Shown here: positions 12,335-24,004 of the stretch, piece by piece
How the letters are laid out: every line of letters begins with the position of its first letter
Numbering within the stretch: the stretch's first letter is position 1
Origin: Gonapodya sp. JEL0774
Lineage: Eukaryota; Monoblepharomycota; Monoblepharidomycetes; Monoblepharidales; Gonapodyaceae
NCBI GenBank assembly: GCA_027604505.1
Contig: JADIIX010000039.1
Span: 30,151-94,150 of the forward strand
Length of the DNA stretch: 64,000 bases
Direction of reading: 5' to 3'
Notes under the pieces: generated by a model
Told to the model about the DNA's origin: nothing
The model's input: only the letters and a program-made list of their open reading frames with translations
Database searches by the model: none
Position numbers and translations under genes: made by a program

Positions 12335-12754
12335 TGGGGAGGAAAAGAACGATCGGATTCAAGGGGCTGGGTAGTTGGGGTGCGCCAAATGGACCCGGTC
12401 GGCTGTGGAGTGGTGTTGCCGTGTGCGGCGGAATCATAAGAATCCAGAGCATAATAATCTTCAAAATCCTTTAAATAGTCCCAAGTGTACCAATTTCAAA
12501 TACTGGAGCAATATTTCGCTGTCAAGAAGGTGCGCTTATTTGATTTCGATTCACTTCCGCCCTGACTGTCTCTGAGGGAGATAATCAAACTATGTACTTG
12601 CGAGATATCAACGTATTCATATTGTAACATCCTTTCTCTGACATTTCCAACTGGCACACCAAAACTCTTTTAAAGCATGTAATCAAAGCCTCTCACTGGA
12701 GAGCGCACGTTGAACGAGCTGTAAGGAATGTAAGGTTTGACTTAGCACTCCCTC
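12335..12754. other. Intergenic stretch upstream of the SDR gene
   Basis: 420 bp between the stop of epoxide hydrolase 1 and the start of the SDR, both on the minus strand. AT-rich in the part nearest the hydrolase. No gene seen. Confidence 0.5.
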
Positions 12755-14674
12755 TTATTGCACAAATATGCTTCTCACCTTGTTTGTAACGAATTTTCTG
12801 ATATCACCGATGAGATCAGCTGGTCGTTCGAGGGCAGCAAAGTGCCTGGGCAAAGGCTCTATGTAACACCCAATATTTGTCTCGCAGCACACGAATGGAC
12901 TTACCCTCCACGCTCAAACACGGACCATTGTACAAGCTTAGGGCACCAATACTCGGCCCATCCTCTGGGAGGAACAAATATTTCATGGGGAAACGCGGCG
13001 CATCCCACAGGAATGTCAAATTTGACAGAGCTGAGAAGCTGAGCATCCAGCTGACGATGCATTGAGTAATGGTACAGGCGAAAAGACGAAGTTATAGTGT
13101 TCGTGATGTAGTAGATCATCACTACACCAAATTCCGTTAATTAATGTGACATTCCTCGACTGTGTGATCAATCTGCTCACCATTCGTCAAAAAATGATCA
13201 ATCGAGATACTAGACGGAAAATCTCCATCGCCATCTCTCAAATCCGTCCATTCATGCTGCGGGGAGAAATTGGTGGAGTCCATTAGAGCCAGCGCAACGT
13301 TCATAGTTCTCTCGAACGTCAATGAACCCACAAATTTCTCTCCTATCCACGCCATAAGCCCAACAGGACTGTCGCTAACTGAGAATCCCAGTGTCTGTGG
13401 CTTGGTTGCTTGGATTCGCTGGTAGCCCGTCCCAGCGTTGCTGAAGTTGTTCACGTACTTATCAATGCGTTCCTGTTCGGCTGCTGTAGGAGGCACAACA
13501 TTGGCATCTTTCGGAGGTCGAGGGAACGTCGGCATATTGAGCTGGGAAGAGAAAGCAAGGGGGAGAAGGAAGGTTAGGTGGTGAGGAGAGAGACAAATGA
13601 GGCTTAAAAGAGCAGGCACCCCACATGAATCGCCTTGCAAGAGTTTGGAAAAAGCAACCCCAATGCCTGGAATCATTGCAAGGTTAAATGGTGGAGCGAA
13701 CGGTGGGGACGAAGAGTAAACAGATAGACACCTTCGTAACACTCGAGCCCCAATCGCCACCTTGCGCGACTACGGTATGGATAAATTTGAAAAGAAGCAG
13801 GTGATTTTCGCCATTCGGAAGGAAGGGTACATTCGAGACGAACGTTTTACCATCTGTGAGGCTAAACAAACGCCAAATGACATACTGTACTACACCACGC
13901 ACCATACGAATTATACCCGAGGTTCTTCATTACTTCATTGAAAACCTTGGACACCTCGACGACTCCAAAGTCTCGGACTGTCGCTGCGGAGGAGAAACCG
14001 TATCCCACAAGTGACGGCACCACGACATGGAAAGCAGGGGCGGTAGGGGAAGGTGGATGGGTGAGCGGACGGATGATGTCGAGGAACTTTCGAAGAATTA
14101 GAGTTCGTGGTCAGTTCCAAGGGGCACTCCGCTCATACCTCTGACAGAGCGAAACGGGGGATGAAAAGAAAAAAAGTCAGCAACCGTACCGCGTGGTCCA
14201 ATGATAGAAAGGATGGTACGTGCCAACGAAAGATCCCGGCCATCCGTGCGTCATCAGAATCGGAACTGCATCGGCCCGAGGAGATCGCTCGTGAATGAAA
14301 TGCACGGAGACGCTCCCGTTTCCCCTCGGGTCCCCTTTCGCTGCTCCTACGGGTACCGCGACGTCTAACTTGAAGTGATTGAACTCGTTGATCCGGCGCT
14401 CCCATATCGCCCAATCGTATTTATTTAACCAATGTTCAACCAATCTCTTGGCGACACGATTCGGCATCCTTGAAAAGACAGAAATCTGATCAGTAAGGAG
14501 AATTCGAGGCACTGCGCCGGGATTTGAAGTTATTCACCCATACTCCCAAGTGTCCCCTCCTCCGATGGGATTCGCGAGAGAGTTTTCCGGGAATCTGGCA
14601 TTCCGAAGGCGTTCTTTAAGCGTAGCTAGAAGGTACGGTGGACAGCTCACGCGGAACGGTGTCGGAGTCACCAT
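12755..14674 (-). CDS. Epoxide hydrolase, EHN-domain type, copy 1
   Basis: Nine exons (14538-14674, 14228-14468, 13903-14086, 13732-13769, 13625-13666, 13332-13541, 13181-13256, 12905-13121, 12755-12845) total exactly 412 codons (411 aa), the usual length. The N-terminal EHN domain carries [14 protein letters not shown] and [17 protein letters not shown]. The alpha/beta-hydrolase fold follows: THGWPGSF (oxyanion region), GYGFSS, the nucleophile Asp in QGGDWGS, PHEIFVPPRGWAE, and the catalytic His in GGHFAALE. It should hydrolyse epoxides to diols (microsomal or juvenile-hormone-type family); the substrate is unknown. Exon 1 to the start of exon 3, introns included, is nearly identical to copy 2. 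Confidence 0.9.
13983..14668. repeat. Near-identical tract shared with epoxide hydrolase copy 2
   Basis: 686 bp that match 16052-16737 without any gap (constant offset 2069) and with about a dozen substitutions counted by eye, introns included. Flanking sequence on both sides diverges at once. Confidence 0.9.
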
Positions 14675-14826
14675 GTTTTCGGTATGTAAGAGTGCTGTGG
14701 ATTCAGTCGGCTTTCTCTCTTCCGACTTCCAATCCTGAGCAGACAGCAATCGAGACGGCTCTCTCTGAATTTTTATCGCGCAACCGGATTCACAGACAGG
14801 AGTTCAGAAAACTAATATACATTTTG

Positions 14827-16743
14827 TTAATCAATGTTCAGAAATCCGGTTCCTACTACACATGCGGGGATTCCCTCCTTCTCTGTAATCAAAGTTTTGA
14901 GGATGATAAAGCGGACTGCACTTCCTACAACGAACACTGTATCTGAATTTCGACGTTTCAAAACTTCTTCGCGATGAAGGCCCACCTTCACTGTTGCAAA
15001 CTTCCGAATGTCTTCCACAAGGTGAGATGACTGTTCCATAGCGGCGAAATGACTGGGAGTGCACAGTCCAACCGTTAAGGTGAGAACTGAGCCGCTTGAA
15101 TACACAGCTCACCCTCCAGTTTTGAATTCGGTCCAGTGAATCAAATTGGGACACCAATAGTTGACCCAGCTTTTAGGTGCAACGAAGATCTCATAAGGAA
15201 ATGCTGCCACGCCCACTGGTTGGAATATGCGGGATGTATTCATCAAGCCATCGTCGATGCCCAAGAAGAACTGATAGCGATAAAGCCGAACGGAAGATGT
15301 GATACAATTACTCCGGAAAGGGAAGAAGGAAAGTCAGACAGACATGCGGACCCGGGAGCAATGACTAAAACAGAAGACCTACCTTATGTAATAAATCATG
15401 ATGTTTGTCAACAAGTGGTCGAGTGATATAGATGGCGAAAAGTCTCCGTCACCCCCTCGAAGATCAACTATCTCGTGCTATGCAGTGTATCGGTAACCAC
15501 CTCCAGTTAAGTCCGCCCAATACTCCATGGCTATTAAGGAGCATCCTACTTACGAATTTTTCACCAATCCAAGCCATCAAACCTATGGGGCTGTCGCTGA
15601 GTGCAAATCCAAGAGTCTGCGGTTTGGTTTCCTGTATCCGCTGATATCCAGTACCTGAGCGTTCAAAGCCAGCTTTATAGTTGACGATTCGCGCGTGTTC
15701 TGCAGGAGTAGGAGGCTCCACATTTGCATCTTTCGGTGGTCGGGAGAAAATAGGAAAGTTGAGCTTTGCGCGCAACGCAAAATGATTCAGTGACCTAACA
15801 GAAGTAGCAAAACTACCAAAATGCACACACGTGAATCGCTTTACAGCTTTCCGGGTGTACCACAGCGAGTGCCTTGGTGATAAAAGCTCCCCAGTCCCCA
15901 CCTTGCGCAACTAGACGGAGACACTAATAAGAGTCAGGAAATCATCAAGACAGCTTAATGAGAAACCCCACTATAGCGATGGTATCCCAGAGTCTTCATA
16001 ACGACATTCAACACATTTGCGTTCTCGACCACCCCGAAATCTCGTACAGTTGCTGCGGAGGAGAAACCGTATCCCACAAGTGACGGCACCACGACATGGA
16101 AAGCAGGGGCGGTAGGGGAAGGTGGATGGGTGAGCGGATGGATGATGTCGAGGAACTTTCGAGGAATTAGAGTTCGTGGTCAGTTCCAAGGGGCACTCCG
16201 CTCATACCTCTGACAGAGCGAAACGGGGGATGAAAAGAAAAAAAGTCAGTAACCGTACCGCTTGGTCCAATGATAGAAAGGATGGTACGTGCCAACGAAA
16301 GATCCCGGCCATCCGTGCGTCATCAGAATCGGAACTGCATCGGCCCGAGGAGATCGCTCGTGAATGAAATGCACGGAGACGCTCCCGTTTCCCCTCGGGT
16401 CCCCTTTCGCTGCTCCTACGGGTACCGGGACGTCTAACTTGAAGTGATTGAACTCGTTGATCCGGCGCTCCCATATCGCCCAATCATATTTATTTAACCA
16501 ATGGTCAACCAATCTCTTGGCGACACGATTCGGCATCCTTGAAAAGACAGAAATCTGATCAGTAAGGAGAATTCGAGGACCTGCGCCGGGATTTGAAGTT
16601 ATTCACCCATACTCCCAAGTGTCCCCTCCTCCGATGGGATTCGCGAGAGAGTTTTCCGGGAATCTGGCATTCCGAAGGCGTTCTTTAAGCGTAGCTAGAA
16701 GGTACGGTGGACAGCTTACGCGGAACGGGGTCGGGGTCATCAT
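14827..16743 (-). CDS. Epoxide hydrolase, EHN-domain type, copy 2
   Basis: Eight exons (16607-16743, 16297-16537, 15972-16155, 15831-15910, 15554-15763, 15383-15477, 15113-15310, 14827-15052) total exactly 457 codons (456 aa). It has the same motifs as copy 1: EHN domain, THGWPGSF, nucleophile Asp in [19 protein letters not shown] and catalytic His in GHFAAM. Differences: the intron that splits the nucleophile region from the following exon in copy 1 is absent; the intron after DHLLTN is absent and another occurs after YYI; and the C-terminus carries about 50 extra residues that may be read-through of an unrecognised last intron. The 3' half is clearly diverged from copy 1 while the 5' half is about 98% identical. 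Confidence 0.88.
16052..16737. repeat. Near-identical tract shared with epoxide hydrolase copy 1
   Basis: Partner of 13983-14668 with the same length and no indels. It covers exon 1, intron 1, exon 2, intron 2 and the first part of exon 3. Confidence 0.9.
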
Positions 16744-16979
16744 ATTTCTTGGAGTGCTGTGGATGAAGCAGGATGAATTGGTCGGATCCCACCGGCCGAT
16801 GCCATCGATTTTTATAATAAGATAAGTCATTAAAGGTGCTATCATAGCTTAGAGGCATCTAGAGCCCTGAACATCTCATTCACTTTCTTGGAGAGCTGCC
16901 AGTCCACCGCAAATCTTAAACAGAAAGACCGTGAGGAATGGGAACAACTCCCGACACAAGGGCTGCAATCATTTAGTAC

Positions 16980-18697
16980 TCACGCGTCCCTTTTATTCTG
17001 CAACTCAACCATGCGACCTGCTAAATACTTCTTAATGTCCGCGACGGACATGGGTTTGGACACACCTTTGGCGTCAATCGCGATGAACTCAGACTTGATC
17101 GCCTTTGGGTCCTGATTCACTCGCGCGATGAATTCCCCCACTGTTTGCATAAGGCGTGCGTACTGTGGCTGGAACGCACCATACCAGACATGCGTTGTCT
17201 CCTCCATGGTGACTCCCACAATGGGACTTTTCTCTGAGTACCTTAGAGCACATAAAAGTGCCTCGTCGTAGAGCCTTTCCACTGACCCTGCTTCAATGAG
17301 CATTGGAGGCAAGTCTGCGCGAGGGCTGGCGAACAGTGGAGACACCAGGGGATCGGTAAGTTCCTCGTTTTTAAGGTGGGCAACCCATTGGATTGGAGCC
17401 TGGACAATCAGTGCGTCAAACGGTGTCCGTACTAGAGATTTGTCTTCGTGGGCGAAGAAGAGCCAATCTCACCATGTGACCAAGTCGCTCCAGTGGGGGG
17501 ATTATATCCAACGTGTGCAGCCAACGAGATGGACAACTGGCCGTAAAATCTGTCACTGGTGCAAATGGAACTACGCCTGCTGGCTTGAGCGCAAATTCTT
17601 GTTCTACCAAGAATCGAGATAAATTCATTGCCAGGTTTCCTCCAGCAGACCACCCCGATAGAATTATTTTGTTGGGCGAAATGCCTAAACCCTTTGGGGC
17701 TTTATCGGTCAGGTAACGGATCGTGGAGTAGCCGTCGTGGATTTGCGCTGGGTGCTGGCCATAGCAGGCGACGCGGTATTCGGGGCAGTAAACGGTGCAG
17801 CCTGTGACCCGTGCGAGTTCGACTGTTTGGACGCGGGCGCTAGCGGCAGTTCCTACGACGTAGCCGCTACACGGATATTGAAAGGAGATTCCGAAAAAGA
17901 AGAGAGAGAACGTTTCCTTACCCTCCAAAAAAGTAAACGATAACCATGCCCTCACACCCGTTCACCCTTGCAGGCGGAACAGAGCCTGTCCATTCAATGA
18001 CTTCCATCTTCATGGGGGCATCGGTTTTCGAGGGGGTGAAGTACGGAAGGTCTACTCGGGGAATGGAGACCTACACAACCCTTGCTCAATTTGAACCAGT
18101 CTCACAATAAAAGAAATCATAAGCACAAACCTCGGTTACTTTGGTACCTGGTTGCAATGGATCTGGCCAACCAAACAATTTGCTCAGTCCAGAAGCCGCT
18201 TCGGGTTCCAGGGACTTCCCACCAAAGGAAATCAATCAGAACATCCGTTTCTTGAGCCAGTCCAAATATCCCATATACCTTGTTTGCCTCTTGCACATGA
18301 ACACGATCAGAGACACCCATGACTTTTCCGTACGTGAGGATTCCAGAGTAGAGTTTGTAAATGAAAAGTTCCCGAGCTCCCCAAGACGGGCATTCCTTTC
18401 GAATCCGGAAAAACAGCCAGTAGAGAAGAGTAAGTCATCAATCGACATCTGATGATACCGATCCCCTCGGTCCATCTGGCTCACCTTTGGGGAGCCCCAT
18501 ATGAACGAGCTGGTGACGGCGGTGGTCGCGTCAGCCAGCGCGCGAATCGATGCTAGAGCTTGACTGGGCCTTATCGTAGGAGGCGGAATTTCGAAGGTGC
18601 CCATTTCGATTTGAGATGTTTGATTGGAATCTATCGGGAGTTCCGTTCCACGTTGCCGATCAACAAAGCCAAGGGCAGATAGATATATTGTCATCAC
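16980..18697 (-). CDS. HSL-type alpha/beta hydrolase (alpha/beta hydrolase fold-3)
   Basis: The well-supported part is three exons: 17922-18070, 17473-17866 and 16980-17399. They encode VIVYFFGGGYVVG (oxyanion loop, with Phe where HGGG has His), YCPEYRVA, the nucleophile elbow SGWSAGGN (GxSxG), LPPMLIEAGSVERLYDEA (acid region) and the His region THVWYGAFQ. This fits an esterase/lipase-like enzyme of the hormone-sensitive lipase family; the substrate is unknown. The N-terminal part is less certain. The longest frame starts at 18697, but a cleaner start is ATG 18604 (MGTFEIPPP), followed by one or two introns down to the segment GWPDPLQPGTKVTE at about 18130-18170. The C-terminus may continue past 16980, because the stop sits on a possible donor (GTGAGT). 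Confidence 0.75.
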
Positions 18698-18886
18698 AAT
18701 TATATTATAGTTGTGATATTACATATATATACAGCACTGCCAACAATCCCATTCACTTTTTCGCGTTAGCTAATGTGGAACGTGAGAGTGTTTGTGGACT
18801 CCTAAAATTTTGCAAGCTGTGTTGCAGATCTCATTAAAGATCGACGAAGCATATAATTCTCCTACTCCCTCATCTCAACATTACAT

Positions 18887-19947
18887 TCACCCTGCCTTGG
18901 CCTTCGCAAGTGCCGGCCAAAGCTCCTACGATATGCAAACGGATGGAAACACGGGCCACCGATGTGAGAACCAAAGCTCGCAGAGTATACACCACGCGGC
19001 TCTGCACTCACTTTGCATTCGTCTTCCAGGAACGGCCCTGTCACGATACACCCAGGCAGCTGGGGCTCCGCTGCCCCCGGTGTGCCGATGCGGGCAAGGA
19101 CCTGGTGGTGGGAAGGGGAAGGGAGGTTGGTGAAGGGTAGAGGGGTGCAAGAGGTAAGGAGGAGAGCTTACCTCACGACATCTAAGGTTAATGGAGCCGG
19201 CCCTGATACGGATCCGTGGAGTAAGGTGAGTGCGATGTATGAGGGATTAAAATAGGAGTGATTTTTGTGTGGAAATGGCCGCGGAGACGCGACGCACCAG
19301 TACGGTAAGAAGTCCGGAAACCCAACACCGTACACGACTTCTTTGAAGCCACAGTAGAGAATGTCTATCTTGGTGACATGGAGGCACAAGATTTGAATGA
19401 ATATTGTGTTAGTCTGATGCCGTCGGTGTCTCAAGTGTCATTTGCACGTACAGGCCATGCACATGCAGCATGGTTCACCTGGTTTATGGTATGAAAGGAA
19501 GTCAGTGGAGGAAGGAAGTGATGGAGAATGAGCGCTGCAAGTTGAAGAAAGTTGGACTTACCGGTAGTGAACAAAACCATGTTCCTGAAGTTTGGAAGGT
19601 TCGGAGACGTTTTTGCGATAAGTTTGCGAATAGCGTCCGTTTCACCGTGGTTGGTGGGGTCGAGCTTTGATAAGAGCATTGAACTATCAGGGCGGTTTGA
19701 CTTTCTCAAGAGCGTTTAACTCACTTGTGAGTGATTGACTCCAGTTTCCACGACTTCTCCTGATGCGAGATCTACGATAGAGCATCCATAAGGGTTGCTG
19801 GGGCTTTTTAAATCAGTGCAGAACAAGGATTGGTGGAGGGATGACGAAAGCTGGACACCAAGAAATAAGTGTAGAAATCACAGCGCACTTCTCTTTTCCC
19901 GCTTCGATCGCGACGCGCATCCACTTCTCGTAATCTTGAACAGACAT
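18887..19947 (-). CDS. Zinc-dependent CMP/dCMP- or guanine-type deaminase
   Basis: Seven exons (19889-19947, 19725-19797, 19562-19664, 19452-19478, 19177-19364, 19012-19101, 18887-18925) total exactly 193 codons (192 aa). The cytidine-deaminase-like fold is shown by NPYGCSIVD, the zinc/catalytic motif HGET (His ligand plus catalytic Glu), TTGEPCCMCM (two Cys ligands), then VVYGVGFPDFLPYW and GPFLEDECKELW. The style is that of guanine deaminase or MafB19/TadA-related small deaminases in fungi. The exact base is not decidable by eye. Exon 4 is only 27 nt and carries both zinc cysteines. It is divergent from the LIM gene, with 199 bp between the starts. Confidence 0.88.
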
Positions 19948-20146
19948 TTTTGTGGATTGATGTTACGCAAGAGGGGCGAATCAAAGTGAATCGGTGTTGA
20001 TTCGGTTTGAGCGGATTGATCGCGCTTCATGAATGCCAAGCTCCTCAAACCCTGCCCCTTAGGTCGTGGAAAGCCAGACTTTCTCTCATCTGCAGCCCAT
20101 CTGCATTAACCCATCAACAACTTCAACTCAAGTCAGCTAAATCGAT

Positions 20147-21858
20147 ATGGCTACAGTTCCCTGTGGAAAGGTAATGTCGCTGCTCGTCCATTTGGTGCTC
20201 ATCTTCCCTCCTTACCCCATCATCGTCTTCTTCACCCCCGTCGCCGACAACTTCGCCAAATTCGAATCGCTTGTCCAGTGTGCAAAGTCTGTATACCCTA
20301 CCGAGAAGGTGAGCCCCTCTTCGTCGTCCATACTATGAGCTGCATTGCTGGCCTTCTATGCCTCCAATCACCGCATTCATCTTCTAATCCATACATCCAT
20401 TCTCTCACGTAACCCCGATACGTCTTCAACATCCGCAATTCAATGCCTTCTTCCATCACTCTTGAATCCCCGATATAACCAATTTACGATTCCTCAATGC
20501 CCCGATCGCACATGACCCAGATTGATGCAGCCGGCAAAGTCTTCCATAAAGCATGTTTCAAGTGTTCAAATGACGAATGTGGTCAGTATGTCGAATCTTG
20601 TGTGTCTGAACGCAATGAAAGGATGCGAGCAACGCGGCCCGCTAAAGTTGGTCCCTCCGCACTGGTTCAGTTCTGGTTCAATGAATTGATGCAGTCGTCA
20701 CAATGAAAGTGTCTCACTCTTTGATAAGAGGCCGTAACGGTAAAGCAACCTAAAGTAGCACGGCTTCAGTGTGGGAATCATTTAAGTTGAGGAACTGGAG
20801 CTGGTGTGACAAGATGCTGTCACAAAATCCTTCAACTTCTTCTTGATTCCAGTTCTGCTTTTGTGACTCGTGCATTCAACACAATGAACCTCACCACCGC
20901 TTTGCATCTTACGTGGTCACACACTACACACTGCACACAAAGGAATTACCCTGTCGTTGAAAACCTTCAAGGCCCACGAGGGTGCTGTGTACTGCGAGAA
21001 GCACCTCCCGAAGCCCCGCGCGACCGCTGTTGCGGACTCCGTTGCGACAGTGCATGCCACGAGTAAGCTTCGTGTTTGTTTTGTTGGTTTTGTTGGTTCT
21101 TGGTAGTAGCGGCCGGGAAGTGGTGGTTTCAAAGAGAGGATGGCGAGGAGAAGTGAGGATGGGTGAGAGGAGCCTTACCAGCACTTTGTAGTCTCTCGGG
21201 CATTGTGGACCAGCGCGTGGCAACGCAACTGTCCCAACTTGTTCTGCGGCAAGGGATTTCGCCTTGACCTCAGAACATCTCTTTACCTCTCACATCACTC
21301 CTCACCACACCCCCGAACCAGCCGCGCCTAAGAAAGCCGCCGAAGGTCTTGCCAAGACGGTTGTGGGCACTGGTGATCCTGGCAAAGGTATGACTCTGGA
21401 CAGCGTTTCACTCAAGCACGCGGTGAATGCACCCAAGAAGTCCATGGAAAATCTAGGTGAGTAGTTGCCGCGAAGTGGATGCAGCATTGTCGGCAAGGAA
21501 TGAAGCAGTGTGAAGCCTGCAGAGGGAGCAGAGTTAGAAGTGTGCACGTGATAGCGCAAAGGGGCTCGTGCTTGCATATTGGGGGTCAGAAGAGTTGAAA
21601 GATGGAAAAGGGGTCAAGAGTGCGTATTGGAGCGCGAGGTGGAACTGAGGGAAAGAAAAACCCCATGCAATTGTGAGCGTGTAAAGCCCTCCTGTGTTCG
21701 TGTTGTTTTTCACGACTCCCACTGTAATACCCAAACATCCGCCTTTAACGCAATCTTCCAATGACCACCCTCCAGGCACGGCCCACAAGGGTGCCTCCTC
21801 TAACCACGAATCAGTCAACAACCTTGCCGGCGCCGGCGAGGGAACCGGGGAGCAGTGA
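20147..21858 (+). CDS. Single-LIM-domain protein (CRIP/CRP-like)
   Basis: Six exons (20147-20170, 20279-20308, 20521-20581, 20943-21062, 21322-21456, 21776-21858) total exactly 151 codons (150 aa). The LIM double zinc finger fills residues 6-67: CGKCAKSVY (CxxC), FHKACFKC (HxxC), NDECGITL, and YCEKHLP (CxxH). The tail is Lys/Ala/Gly-rich with VGTGDPGK and a Ser/Asn-rich end, probably flexible. Such proteins usually bind actin-related partners or other proteins rather than DNA; that is family knowledge. Introns are long relative to the exons, including 361 bp after exon 3. Confidence 0.88.
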
Positions 21859-22252
21859 ATGTACATGGTTTGGTGGAGCGAGTAGGCGAGAGTCGGGACA
21901 GAAAGACTGCAATAGATGTCACACGCGCATTTTTGTTTCGCGAAGCATGAATAGATATAAGGGATAGATCTAAACATCGAGCGTAAAAGTACCCTCTCTC
22001 GAACGGCCGGCGCACATTGCCATATTAGCAGCCAACAAGACGCACTAGCCAGAGATGCATGCGTCTCATGCGAATGAAATGAAACTAAAACATAATATTT
22101 ATGTACATAGACGAATCAAAATTACTCTCAACTCTACGGAAATGCAGGCAGCTTCTGAAGTCACTGGGAACCGCCAAGACTCAGTACCGACCATCTCTCC
22201 TCGCTGCTCCACGGGGCAACTGCAATTTGTCCCAGCCGCAGACTGAACAAAT
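21859..22252. other. Intergenic stretch between convergent LIM and ZF-A genes
   Basis: 394 bp between two stop codons. It is AT-rich in the middle. Nothing recognised besides presumed 3' UTRs. Confidence 0.5.
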
Positions 22253-23379
22253 TCACATCTCATCATCTGGTGTCATAAAATCTCGCAAGAGCTGCGAGAA
22301 GCTGTAATCTTGCATAGGTGCGTGATCTAGGCCCTCCCACAAAAAGGGTAGTGGGCGATTGTCTATTGCTAAGTCAAGTCCCTGCACGACTTCAATTTTC
22401 ATCTGGCTCACAGTCACATCGGTGGAGATAGGCGAGTCTAAGTCCTCGCTCTTGAGGTTGAACAGCGGGAGGTCAAGATCCGAGAAGAGCACGTCCATGT
22501 CGAGCTCTGGTGCATTTACAGCCTCACTCATCGCCGTCGGGTGAAAGTCCGCAATACAAGTGTCACTAGAGACTGGTGATGGAAGACCCGCAAAGAGAGA
22601 AAGCCAATCTTCGAGCTTGAGCGCCGTTAAGTCACTTGTGGCTTCGGTTTCTGAAGTCCAGGACAGACCGTCGTCTGAAGACGGAGCCGGAGATGGTAGT
22701 GAGTATCCCATACAATCGTTCACCACAGAAACATCCACGTGGTCGAAAGTAGGAGCGGAAGAAGGAGAGGGGTAGCCTGTGGTGCTCGCCGGAGACCTTG
22801 TGCGTGCTTTTCGAGACACGGTGGAGGTGCTTGGTTCAGATGCCACCGCGGGATTGCGCTGGCATTTGTTCTCATGTGATACAAGACGGTGTCGCTTGAC
22901 GAATCTGGCAAGAGTTGGCGAATGAAAGGGACAAGTCAGAACCGTGTCATAATGTCGATTCTTCCTCCAACTCACCCTCCATACGACACTCCACACCACT
23001 GACACGATGGTACGTTACCAGAACACCGCTTTTCGTGCCTCTTGAGGTCGCCCGAGTGGTGGAACCCCGTCTGGCACAGCGCACAATGGAATGTGTGGGG
23101 TCTGTTTTTAAGGTGTGTTCGAAGGTGAAAGCGGCAGTTGTAGCGACTAAAGACAGTTCATGAGATTGAGAGGGAATGTATGGTGGTAGGAAAATGAGTG
23201 ACGATGGGAGGTGACGACGGAGCTTACCACAACGACCGAAACGAGCTCGTGTAAACTCACGTTGAGCAGGGCTTCAAGCAGTCCGGCAAGGGACATCTAA
23301 ATTTGCCATCAGAATCTTTGACGATGGACTCTTCCAAGTCGGTGATGTCGTCCGCAACGAGGAGAATTGGGGATTGCAT
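22253..23379 (-). CDS. C2H2/C2HC zinc-finger regulator ZF-A
   Basis: Three exons (23261-23379, 22976-23146, 22253-22904) total exactly 314 codons (313 aa). Zinc fingers in order: FRCPLPDCLKPC..FHLRTHL (C2H2), CERCQTGFHHSGDLKRHEKRC-type C2HC finger, and CQWCGVSYGG|FVKRHRLVSHENKC (C2HC, split by intron 2). The rest is Ser/Pro-rich with acidic patches (LKLEDWLSLF, DMDVLFSDLDLPLF) and ends in SFSQLLRDFMTPDDEM, which looks like an activation tail (inference). It is an inverted duplicate of ZF-B at 47835-48962. It belongs to a five-member family in this window; no DNA target is known. Confidence 0.87.
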
Positions 23380-23454
23380 GGTCGATGGCAGGTACGCGTT
23401 TGAGGGAATGAGTGCAGCTGAGGGAGTGCGAACCGATGGTGCTTCTTAAGTTCT

Positions 23455-23604
23455 TCAGAAGATGGTGGGCAAATGCGAAGACGGCGAGGTGAAGACGCGG
23501 GCATTGCTTTTATTTGGTACGAGGATCGAACTGAGGGGGTAGGGTTCTTGTCCGAGCAAGCAATCTTCGCATTCTGGCACACCACCTCGACCTGATTTCC
23601 AAAC
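23455..23604. promoter_or_regulatory. Highly conserved upstream block of ZF-A
   Basis: About 150 bp that match 47611-47761 (inverted) with only two or three differences by eye, although the coding exon 3 of the same duplicates differs far more. It lies 75-225 bp upstream of the ATG, so it is probably promoter, 5' UTR or a small RNA. Confidence 0.55.
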
Positions 23605-24004
23605 AATTATCGCGCAAAATACAGCCCCGGGCTGGGGGCTTAATTTTTTGTTCGTTTTTAGCTTTATGGACAATACAGAAGCGGCCTGAGCCCGGAATTC
23701 ACAATCGTCATCCATCCATTTCATGCATCCTTCAACATTTCATACTGCATCACATATGAGGAAATAGAGAAATCCTGTTGCTCTTTCTTGAGTTTTAATT
23801 ACTATCTGTATTCAGACAACTGTTTGAGATTCTGTTTCCAGTATACAACTGCTCTCGCAGGTCTTCAAAAATTGTACCACTCTTTGTAGTGCATAGTCCA
23901 GGAGTCCAGACTGAAGTCTCTAAATCTACCCTCACACCTTCTCAAGCCCAACACCATCTCTCTCCGAACCCTTCCAAAACGACAAGTGCTCATCCTTATG
24001 TCCA
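23605..24004. other. Intergenic stretch between ZF-A and the unknown acidic-protein gene
   Basis: The first part (to about 23740) is still alignable with 47460-47610 upstream of ZF-B at lower identity. The rest shows no gene or repeat. Confidence 0.5.

Larger units (their letters stand above)
22253..23740. repeat. ZF-A copy of an inverted 1.5-kb duplication
   Basis: Matches 47460-48962 in inverted orientation. Identity is uneven by eye: very high over the upstream block, exon 1 and intron 1, about 90% in exon 2, and lower in exon 3. It stops at the stop codon. Confidence 0.85.
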
